From B73-G16 sp964448445 (GTDB lineage Bacteria > Desulfobacterota > B13-G15): a DNA stretch of 6,035 nt. Every line of letters starts with the position of its first letter. Within the stretch, counting starts at the first letter, position 1. This document shows, in pieces, positions 1 to 5,867 of this stretch. The notes under the pieces were generated by a model, which did no database searches, was not told the DNA's origin, and worked only from the letters and a program-made list of their open reading frames with translations. Where the stretch lies: contig CAYVAU010000074.1 of NCBI GenBank assembly GCA_964448445.1, positions 1 to 6,035 of the forward strand, in the 5' to 3' direction. A program made the position numbers and the translations under genes.

Positions 1-1446
1 GGGGGGAAGCTCTCGGTGAGGGTCTCAGATGATGGCGAGGGGATGAGTCCCGAAGATGTCCAGCTTGCCATAAGGCATCACGCCACATCCAAAATCTCAA
101 CCGAGGAAGACCTGGAAAGGATCCTGACCCTGGGCTTTCGGGGAGAAGCCCTTCCTTCAATAGCTTCGGTCTCCCGAATGGGGATCATCACCCATGCCGA
201 TGGTCATCCCGCAGTGAGGCTGGAGGTTGAAGGGGGACGGGTGCTGGATGTGAGGGAGGTGGGAGCCCCTCGGGGGACGGTGGTGGAGGTGAGGGATCTC
301 TTCTTCAACCTCCCCGCGAGGCGGAAGTTCCTGAAGTCCACCGTCACCGAATTTGGCCATTGTCTGGAGGCAGTGGTCAGGCTGGCCCTGCCGAGGCCGG
401 GGGTTTCCTTCGCCGTGTGGCACCAGGGAAGGGAGAAGATGGTGTTTCCCCCTTCTTCCGAAGAGGAGAGGGTCCTTAAGGCCTTCGGAGAAGAACTGCG
501 GGATCACCTTCTTCGGGTGGAGGAGGAAAAAGGGGATTTGGAACTTTCCGGGTGGATCACATCCCCCGGTTATTTCCGGGGAAATGCAAGGGGGATCTAT
601 TTTTACGTGAATGGCCGTTATGTAAGGGATCGAATGCTGCTTCAGCTTTTGGGCGAACTTTATTCCGACCTCATCCCCAGGGGAACCTATCCCTTTGCAG
701 TCTTGAAGCTCAAGATACCTCCCGAGCAGGTGGACGTGAATGTCCACCCCACAAAGATCGAGGTGAGATTTCGGGCACCCGAGGAGGTGTATCAATTCGT
801 GAGGGATGCCCTCAAGGGGGCGCTGGGAAAGAAGGGGTTTCGTCCGACGGTGCCTCAGTCCGGGGTTTCCCCTTCCTGGCTCTTTGAGGTCGAGAGCCCC
901 CTGCGGGTGGTGGGACAGGCAGGCAGTTGGATAGTGGCCGAGGAAGGAGGGGACCTCTTGATCTTTGACCAGCATGCCTTACATGAGAGGGTCCTTTATG
1001 AGGAGCTTAAGGCCCAAAGGACCTCCCCCCAGAGGTTGATCCTCCCCCAGGTGGTGGAATTGAGCCAGCAGGAGATCCAGGATTTGATGGAGGTTCGCGA
1101 TGCCCTGAGGATGATGGGATTCGACTATGAGCCCTTTGGGCCGAGGAGCCTTCTCGTTAAGGCGATCCCCTCCTCCTTACGGCCCCATGAGATCAAGCAG
1201 TTTCTTGAGGAGCTATCGGAGGAACTCTCCTCGGGGGACCCCTCTGAAAGGGTGGAGGAGGCCCTTAAATTGCTGGCCTGCAGGGGTGCCGTCAAGGCCG
1301 GGGAATCCCTCTCACAGCAGGAGATAACCGAATTGCTCCGGAGGTGGGAGGCCCTATCAAGGCCTCAGAGCTGTCCCCACGGAAGGCCCCTTCTTTTAAG
1401 GCTTTCCCAACAGGAGCTTTTGCGCCGCTTCAGGCGTCAAGTTTGA
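1..1446 (+). CDS. mutL: DNA mismatch repair protein MutL, endonuclease type (5' partial)
   Basis: MutL couples mismatch recognition by MutS to strand incision. The reading frame is open from base 1, so the gene runs off the left edge. By comparison with E. coli MutL, about 50 N-terminal residues, including the first ATPase motif (E...N), are missing. A GTG at 16 is an internal valine, not the start. Visible GHKL ATPase motifs are DDGEGM (28-45), HATSK (79-93) and GFRGEAL (133-153), followed by the transducer signature VNVHPTKIEVRF near 736-771. The C-terminal half has the metal-dependent nicking motif DQHALHERVLYE (967-1002, DQHAx2Ex4E), a possible beta-clamp motif QRLILP (1030-1047), ACRGAVKAG (1276-1302), CPHGRP (1372-1389) and a terminal FRR (1429-1437). 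This motif set marks the MutH-independent class. The linker between the two halves is short, giving an estimated full length of about 530 residues against about 615 in E. coli. The 3' end overlaps the convergent rfaE2 by 17 bases. Identification is very secure. Confidence 0.97.
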   Translation, partial: GGKLSVRVSDDGEGMSPEDVQLAIRHHATSKISTEEDLERILTLGFRGEALPSIASVSRMGIITHADGHPAVRLEVEGGRVLDVREVGAPRGTVVEVRDLFFNLPARRKFLKSTVTEFGHCLEAVVRLALPRPGVSFAVWHQGREKMVFPPSSEEERVLKAFGEELRDHLLRVEEEKGDLELSGWITSPGYFRGNARGIYFYVNGRYVRDRMLLQLLGELYSDLIPRGTYPFAVLKLKIPPEQVDVNVHPTKIEVRFRAPEEVYQFVRDALKGALGKKGFRPTVPQSGVSPSWLFEVESPLRVVGQAGSWIVAEEGGDLLIFDQHALHERVLYEELKAQRTSPQRLILPQVVELSQQEIQDLMEVRDALRMMGFDYEPFGPRSLLVKAIPSSLRPHEIKQFLEELSEELSSGDPSERVEEALKLLACRGAVKAGESLSQQEITELLRRWEALSRPQSCPHGRPLLLRLSQQELLRRFRRQV

Positions 1447-1906
1447 GGATTCTGCGGATGATCTCCGTGGTGGAGAAGCCCTCGCAGTAGGGGACAATCC
1501 GGACCTCTTGGACCAGCTCCCTTCCGACGACCTCCTCGGGCTTCCAGTCACCGCCTTTCACGAGCACATGGGGCTTGAGCTCGGATATGACCCTTAGGGG
1601 AGTGTCCTCTTCGAAGGGGAGGACGAAATCGACGGCCTCAAGGGCCGAGAGCACCTTCATTCTGGCCTCAAGGGGCATGATGGGCCTACCGGGTCCTTTG
1701 AGCCTCCTTACCGATTCGTCGCTGTTTACGGCCACAACAAGCACATCCCCCAAGGCCTTCGCCTCTTGAAGGCATGAGATATGGCCGGGATGAAGCAGGT
1801 CAAAACATCCGTTGGTAAAAACGATCCTCTTTCCCTGGGCCTTGAGGTCGGAAAGGATCGCCTTCAGTTCGTCGAGCCCCTTGATCTTGGATTCCCACGG
1901 CCTCAT
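1430..1906 (-). CDS. rfaE2: D-glycero-beta-D-manno-heptose 1-phosphate adenylyltransferase (standalone RfaE2 / HldE C-terminal domain)
   Basis: This 158-residue cytosolic enzyme transfers AMP from ATP to heptose 1-phosphate, giving ADP-heptose for the LPS inner core. It is a single nucleotidyltransferase domain equal to the C-terminal half of E. coli HldE; no kinase half is attached. Seen directly: TNGCFDLLHPGH at residues 31-42, containing the HxGH catalytic motif; NSDESVRRLKGPGRPI at 61-76; VKGGDW at 116-121; and STTEIIRRI at 145-153, the family's variant of the ISSTxxR-type motif. The ATG overlaps the stop of the upstream aminopeptidase gene as ATGA (1903-1906). No good Shine-Dalgarno sequence precedes it, so translation probably depends on coupling. 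The next methionine is residue 78, past the catalytic motif, so the start is secure. It is the last gene of the minus-strand operon and converges on mutL. A glycerol-3-phosphate cytidylyltransferase-like role is less likely because the VKGGDW and GRPI segments fit RfaE2. Confidence 0.94.
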   Translation of the reverse strand: MRPWESKIKGLDELKAILSDLKAQGKRIVFTNGCFDLLHPGHISCLQEAKALGDVLVVAVNSDESVRRLKGPGRPIMPLEARMKVLSALEAVDFVLPFEEDTPLRVISELKPHVLVKGGDWKPEEVVGRELVQEVRIVPYCEGFSTTEIIRRILKLDA

Positions 1907-3300
1907 GTCCAGCGCAGAAAGGCCTTGTAGGCCCTGAAGGTCTCATAGATGTCGGCCTTTGAGGCCACCTCAAAGGGAGAATGCATCCCCAGAAGGGGTG
2001 TGCCGCAGTCGATGATGTCCATGCCGTAAACGGCCAGGTACTTCGCTACGGTTCCCCCTCCCCCCTCATCGACCTTGCCGAGCTCGACCATCTGCCAGGC
2101 AATCCCTTCTCCGTTGAGGATCCTCCTGATCTCGGCCACATATTCGGCGGAGGCCTCACTGCTGGAGTATTTCCCCCCGGTGCCAGTGAACTTGGATAGG
2201 GCCACCCCATAGCCTATTCGGGCATTGTTCTGCAGTTCGTGCACCTCCTTGTAGTTGGGATCAACCCCGGCGGTCACATCTCCACTTAGGGCCTTGGATC
2301 GGTAGAGGGTTTCCTTCAGGAGGGCCTCGGTTGGCTTAAGTCCGGAGAGCTCAAGCAACTTCATGACGAAAAGCTCCAAGAACCTGGACTTTGCCCCGGT
2401 GTTGCCGTCGCTGCCTATCTCTTCCTTATCCACAAAGAGCACAAGGGCCGTGAACTCCGGTTCCTCCACCTCCAGGATCGCCCGAAGGGCACAGTAGGCG
2501 CAGACCCTATCGTCCTGTCCGTAACCCCCGATGAAGGACCTGTCGAGGCCCAGATCCCTGGCCTTGCCCGCAGGGACCAGTTGCAGCTCCGCACTGGTGA
2601 GGTCCTCCTCCTTTATGCCGTAGCGGTCCCTTAAAAGCTTCAGGATCTGAAGCTTGACCCTCTCTTTTGCCTCTTCGTCCTCGGGGAAGGGAATGTGGCC
2701 TACAAGGGCTGTGAGTTTTTCGGCCTCAATGGCCTCCTTCAGTTTCTTCTCCTCCTGTGTCCTGCGCGCCAGGTGGGGGAGAAGGTCACAGCAGGTGAAG
2801 ACCGGATCTCCTTCCTCCTCCCCGATCCGGATCTTTATCCTCTTGCCGTCCTCTCTCACTACCACCCCGTGCAGGGCCAGGGGCTGGGCGACCCAGTGGT
2901 ATTTCTTTATCCCCCCGTAGTAGTGGGTCCTGAAGAAGGCCAGTTCAAGGTCCTCAAAGAGGGGATTTTGTTTCAGGTCGAGCCTTGGAGTGTCTATATG
3001 ACAGACGATGATCCTTAGTCCCTCCTTGAGAGGCCGTTTTCCCAGGACCGACAGGGCCATGGCCTTTTCCCTGTTCACGGCAAAGACCTTCCTGGGTCCC
3101 TTCTCGGAAAACCCCTTCCTTTGGGATTCCTCCAGGATCCATTCCACGGTCTCCCGCTCGGTCTTTGACTCTGAGAGGAAGGATTTGTAAGCCTCCGAAA
3201 AGGCAAAAGCTTCCTCCCTCAAGGCCTCATCATATCTGTCCCACACGGGCTTGAGCCTGAGCTTTAACTCCTTCTCCAGCTCCTTCAGTGTCTCCTGCAT
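1903..3300 (-). CDS. M18 family metallo-aminopeptidase
   Basis: This 465-residue protein is a predicted cytosolic zinc aminopeptidase of peptidase family M18 (aspartyl aminopeptidase / yeast Lap4-type), which removes N-terminal residues from peptides. Its length is typical of the family. Expected dinuclear-metal and catalytic residues appear in order: H101 and D103 (VCHIDTPRLDLK), D263/D264 (GYGQDDRVCAY), E293/E294 (DKEEIGSDGNTG), D341 (SGDVTAGVD) and H440 (GTPLLGMHSPFE). SGDVTAG, the GTGGKYSSSEAS loop and GGGGTVAKY are further family hallmarks. The frame is open further upstream, but the ATG at 3300 is chosen because TAAGGAGGG (3313-3305) lies 5 bases before it. No signal peptide or membrane segment is seen. 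The stop overlaps the rfaE2 start (ATGA). The bacterial M18 branch is clear, but the substrate preference (acidic versus neutral residues) cannot be read from sequence. Confidence 0.93.
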   Translation of the reverse strand: MQETLKELEKELKLRLKPVWDRYDEALREEAFAFSEAYKSFLSESKTERETVEWILEESQRKGFSEKGPRKVFAVNREKAMALSVLGKRPLKEGLRIIVCHIDTPRLDLKQNPLFEDLELAFFRTHYYGGIKKYHWVAQPLALHGVVVREDGKRIKIRIGEEEGDPVFTCCDLLPHLARRTQEEKKLKEAIEAEKLTALVGHIPFPEDEEAKERVKLQILKLLRDRYGIKEEDLTSAELQLVPAGKARDLGLDRSFIGGYGQDDRVCAYCALRAILEVEEPEFTALVLFVDKEEIGSDGNTGAKSRFLELFVMKLLELSGLKPTEALLKETLYRSKALSGDVTAGVDPNYKEVHELQNNARIGYGVALSKFTGTGGKYSSSEASAEYVAEIRRILNGEGIAWQMVELGKVDEGGGGTVAKYLAVYGMDIIDCGTPLLGMHSPFEVASKADIYETFRAYKAFLRWT

Positions 3301-3304
3301 CTTT

Positions 3305-3313
3305 CCCTCCTTA
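3305..3313 (-). promoter_or_regulatory. Shine-Dalgarno site of the M18 aminopeptidase gene, overlapping the xthA stop
   Basis: The minus strand reads TAAGGAGGG, with GGAGG ending 5 bases before the ATG at 3300. The TAA is also the stop codon of the upstream exonuclease gene. This settles the start at 3300 rather than the more upstream in-frame codon at 3342, which would lie inside the exonuclease gene. Confidence 0.85.
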
Positions 3314-4108
3314 CCCTTCGAGAAGCTCAAACTCCGCCACAAGGGGCGTGTGATCCGAAGGCTTGGGGGCCTTGCGGGGTTCCAGGTCGATCCAACACCT
3401 TTTGCACCTTTGGGCTAGGGGCCTTGTGGCGAGGATGTGATCGACCCTCCATCCTAGGCCCCTTTCCAAGGCCTTCGGCACCCGGTAATCGAAGAAGGTA
3501 TAATGGCCCGGCTCCCCCGGGTGGTGGAGCCTGAAGAGGTCCACAAGCCCCCACTCCTTTATCCTCTCGAACTTCTCCCACACCTCTGGCCTAAAACACA
3601 CATGGCCCATAAGCCTTTTGGGATTGTGAACATCTATAGGCTCAGGGGCAACATTGAGGTCCCCACACCATATGAGGGGATCCTCGGGGGAGAAGCGCTT
3701 CTTGAAGAAATTCAGGAGCTTATCGTACCACCTGAGTTTGTAAGCGAACATGGGCGAATCGGGGCTTTGGCCCTGGGGCACGTAGGTATTGACGATCCAT
3801 ATACCGGATATCATGCAGCAGATGAGCCTGTCCTCATCGAGGACCCCCTCCCCATCCAGGCCGAAGCTCACTCGCTGAGGTTCCTCAAGGGAAGCGATGG
3901 CCACTCCACTTCCACCCTTAGTGCCTTTGAAGATCACCCTGTAGCCCAGTCCTTGGAATGCTTCACGGGGAAACTGCTCATCTGGAACCTTGGTTTCCTG
4001 CATGCACAGAACGTGGGGCCTTTCCTTCTTCAGCCAATTGATCACCAAAGGAAGCCTCGACCTTATGGAATTCACATTATAGGTTGCGATCTTGAAGGTC
4101 ATTGCCAT
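3311..4108 (-). CDS. xthA: Exodeoxyribonuclease III / AP endonuclease (EEP family)
   Basis: This 265-residue enzyme is predicted to cut DNA 5' of abasic sites and to remove 3' blocking groups and 3' nucleotides in base-excision repair. Its size matches E. coli ExoIII (268 residues). Counting from the ATG at 4108, the active-site set is complete: N11 (ATYNVNSIRSRL), E38 (CMQETKV), Y109 (NTYVPQG), D150 and N152 (CGDLNVAPEPIDV), D223 (GWRVDHILAT), and D252/H253 (KPSDHTPLVAEF). The start at 4108 is favoured over the GTG at 4114, which lies within the Shine-Dalgarno sequence, and over the ATG at 4102, which is 11 bases from GGAGG instead of 5. The ATG at 4102 cannot be excluded and would remove only two residues. 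The gene begins two bases after the eamA-like stop and ends 10 bases before the aminopeptidase start, so it is surely cotranscribed with both. Confidence 0.95.
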   Translation of the reverse strand: MAMTFKIATYNVNSIRSRLPLVINWLKKERPHVLCMQETKVPDEQFPREAFQGLGYRVIFKGTKGGSGVAIASLEEPQRVSFGLDGEGVLDEDRLICCMISGIWIVNTYVPQGQSPDSPMFAYKLRWYDKLLNFFKKRFSPEDPLIWCGDLNVAPEPIDVHNPKRLMGHVCFRPEVWEKFERIKEWGLVDLFRLHHPGEPGHYTFFDYRVPKALERGLGWRVDHILATRPLAQRCKRCWIDLEPRKAPKPSDHTPLVAEFELLEG

Positions 4109-4110
4109 CC

Positions 4111-4121
4111 TCACCTCCTTA
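4111..4121 (-). promoter_or_regulatory. Near-perfect Shine-Dalgarno site of xthA, containing the upstream stop codon
   Basis: The minus strand reads TAAGGAGGTGA, complementary over 11 bases to the usual bacterial 16S 3' tail. Its final TGA is the stop codon of the EamA-like gene, and its AGG AGG are that protein's last two arginine codons. The xthA ATG at 4108 follows 5 bases after GGAGG. It predicts strong, possibly termination-coupled initiation of xthA. Confidence 0.85.
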
Positions 4122-4539
4122 GGAGGATTATCCCCGCTACTATGAGCAGGGCCCCAAAGATCTTATCCCAGGCGAATTCCTCCTGAAGCAGCAGGATGGC
4201 GAAAAACAACGCAAACAGGGGAAAGGAGGAGGTTATGGGGACCATCCTTGAGGCCTCTCCATATTTTAGGGCGTAAAAGTAAGCGAGGTGACCCACAAAG
4301 GAAGCCAGAAGCCCCTCGATGGCGATATAGGTCCCCTCCCTCGTTCCCACAAGCGTTCCCAACTCCTTGAGCCATCCCCCTGTAATCCCCCACATAAGGA
4401 GCGCCGAGGCCACCACAAAGCTTCGCAATGCGAGGGCCTGAAAGGGTTCGACCTTCGAGAGGCCCATCTTTCCGAAGATCGGTGCAATGCCCCAGCAGAG
4501 GGCGGCAAAAAGCGCAAAGGTGAAGGCTCTCCCTACCAT
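4111..4539 (-). CDS. Half-size EamA/DMT-type membrane protein (single five-helix repeat)
   Basis: This 142-residue, very hydrophobic protein corresponds to one EamA repeat; classical drug/metabolite transporters have two repeats and ten helices. Predicted membrane segments lie at about residues 5-23, 33-52, 70-91, 97-118 and 124-140. Features of the EamA fold include WGIAPIFGKMGL near the start, the YALKYGEAS segment (88-97) preceding a helix that begins near P101, and LLQEEF (117-122) before the last helix. A protein of this size would need to dimerise, perhaps in dual topology, to transport anything. The ATG at 4539 is chosen because GGAGGT (4551-4546) sits 7 bases upstream; the in-frame TTG at 4542 is less likely. 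Its A is shared with the TGA of the upstream fusion gene. The substrate is unknown. Cotranscription with yqeB/yqeC permits, but does not show, a role in transport of a compound used by that system. Confidence 0.85.
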   Translation of the reverse strand: MVGRAFTFALFAALCWGIAPIFGKMGLSKVEPFQALALRSFVVASALLMWGITGGWLKELGTLVGTREGTYIAIEGLLASFVGHLAYFYALKYGEASRMVPITSSFPLFALFFAILLLQEEFAWDKIFGALLIVAGIILLRR

Positions 4540-5867
4540 CAAAATACCTCCATGACCTTTCTGTTGAAGAAGGCGCGCCCGATGGCCCCCTCTATCCCCT
4601 CCTTCCTCAGCAGTTCGGAAAGTCTCCTGGCCAAAAGGAAGGCCTCCGTACTTTCCGCCTTGTTGATGAAGACGAAGGCCCTTGCCGAGGGGGGCTTCCC
4701 CTTCATGAGGCCTTCAGGATGCATGATCAGCCCCATCAGGGACTCGGGGGTGAGATTCCCCCTGAGGAAGCCCTTTGCCCTTTCAAACCTGAAGACCCAG
4801 TCCGGCGAGAGGGGCTTGCCGAGGCCATCGGCCCCTACAACCACCGTAAACAGCGTGCTGGAGGGGGGAACCACCGGCTCATGGTCCCCATGGACCTTTA
4901 TGGGCCTCCCCTTGGATCCATCGGCTTCAACGATCACGTAATCCGATATCCGGGAAAGCTCGGCGACAAGATCCGGGGGGATGCCCGAAAGCTTCCCCTG
5001 GGGAAGCCTTTTCCCCGAAAGGGTCACATGGGGGAAGCTCTGAAGGGCCCTTTCCGCCTCCAACAGGAGCCTCTCCGGTTCCTCCTCCACGATCACAAGG
5101 GGGCTTTCCCCCTCACTGGGTTCGTAGATCTTGGTGGTGGTCGTGGTGATGACCCGCTTCCCCTGCCTTGTGAGCTCCTCGGCCAGGGAAAACATCAAGG
5201 TGGTCTTTCCCCCACCTCCCACAAGGCTTATGACCTCCCTTTCGCCGATCCGAAAGGCCTCCTTAAGGCCCATCTCTTCCCCGCTCCCTCCCCTTCTCAG
5301 GAGGATCCAGAGCCCGCCCTCGGTGAGGATCTCGGCACAATCGCCGAGTCCGGCCTCCACCACCATCTTCTCCGCCTCCTCCGGCCTCAAGGTCCTCTTC
5401 CCCAAAGCCCTGTTTAGTTCCCTTGACCTTTCGGCTATGGGGAGGATGACCTCCCTTGGCGTCGAAGGACCGTATCCTCCTCCGAGGACCGCGATCCCCC
5501 CGGGAGTCAGGATCCGAAAGACCTCCCTTAGGAGTTTCCCATCTAGGAAGAAGAAGGCCCCCCTGCAGAAGACCAGATCAAAGCTCGAACCCGGGAAAGG
5601 CAACTCCCCTCCCTCCCAGCAAAAGCCCAGGTATTTCCCCGTCCCCTTGAGGTAATCCCTCAGTGTGGGCCAAACCTCCCCCTGGACCAGAAGGGCCGCT
5701 TTAAAGCCCGTCCTCTCCACAAGCCTTTTGGTCACCCCTCCGCAGAAGGGCCCAAATTCCAGGAAATCCCCCCTCTCCCTTCCGAAGAGCTTGAGGAGGA
5801 AATCCACCAGGAAGGGATAAACTGGCTCCCAGAGGTGGAGGAGTTCCTCGATCAGTTCCGTTTTCAT
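4539..5867 (-). CDS. yqeC: Fusion protein: SAM-methyltransferase-like domain + selenium cofactor biosynthesis protein YqeC
   Basis: This is one uninterrupted 442-residue frame with two domains. Residues 1 to about 193 look like a class I (type 11) methyltransferase. FLEFGPFCGG (35-44) stands where motif I should be, followed by ELPFPGSSFDLVF (88-100) and REVFRILTPGGIAVLGGG (114-131). The motif I middle glycine is Phe41, and no clear acidic residue ends strand 2, so activity is uncertain. Residues about 200-442 match YqeC, an accessory protein of selenium-dependent molybdenum hydroxylases. They show a P-loop-like LVGGGGKTTL (215-224), TTTTTKIYEP (241-250), VIVEADGSKGRPIKVH (311-326), VVGADGLGKPL (343-352) and INKAES (401-406). 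The start at 5867 is chosen because its ATG overlaps the yqeB stop as ATGA; upstream in-frame codons would lie within yqeB. No good Shine-Dalgarno sequence precedes it. YqeC is secure. The methyltransferase fold is fairly secure, but its substrate is unknown. Confidence 0.88.
   Translation of the reverse strand: MKTELIEELLHLWEPVYPFLVDFLLKLFGRERGDFLEFGPFCGGVTKRLVERTGFKAALLVQGEVWPTLRDYLKGTGKYLGFCWEGGELPFPGSSFDLVFCRGAFFFLDGKLLREVFRILTPGGIAVLGGGYGPSTPREVILPIAERSRELNRALGKRTLRPEEAEKMVVEAGLGDCAEILTEGGLWILLRRGGSGEEMGLKEAFRIGEREVISLVGGGGKTTLMFSLAEELTRQGKRVITTTTTKIYEPSEGESPLVIVEEEPERLLLEAERALQSFPHVTLSGKRLPQGKLSGIPPDLVAELSRISDYVIVEADGSKGRPIKVHGDHEPVVPPSSTLFTVVVGADGLGKPLSPDWVFRFERAKGFLRGNLTPESLMGLIMHPEGLMKGKPPSARAFVFINKAESTEAFLLARRLSELLRKEGIEGAIGRAFFNRKVMEVF
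4546..4551 (-). promoter_or_regulatory. Shine-Dalgarno site of the EamA-like gene
   Basis: GGAGGT on the minus strand lies inside the last codons of the methyltransferase-YqeC gene, 6-7 bases before the ATG at 4539. It decides the start in favour of ATG over the TTG one codon upstream. Confidence 0.75.

Noticed and set aside
16..18. GTG as the start of MutL
   Set aside because: The frame continues upstream to base 1 with GGKLS, matching the conserved segment just before the DxGxG motif, so this is an internal valine.
157..975. Minus-strand open frame of 272 codons opposite mutL
   Set aside because: It is a mirror of the strongly conserved mutL frame. Its product is a Pro/His/Gly-rich low-complexity translation typical of antisense frames.
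1447..1500. Terminator between the convergent genes
   Set aside because: The two coding regions overlap and no stem followed by a T-run is visible near either stop codon.
3301..3342. Fourteen-residue N-terminal extension of the M18 aminopeptidase
   Set aside because: It would overlap the end of xthA, and the good ribosome site points to the ATG at 3300.
3503..4186. Long plus-strand open frame of 227 codons opposite xthA
   Set aside because: It lies wholly antisense to the exonuclease, whose catalytic motifs are all present, shows no recognisable domain and arises from GC-rich codon bias.
4719..5417. Plus-strand open frame of 232 codons opposite the YqeC domain
   Set aside because: It is a shadow of the YqeC coding region, with composition rich in Gly, Pro and His and no family motif.
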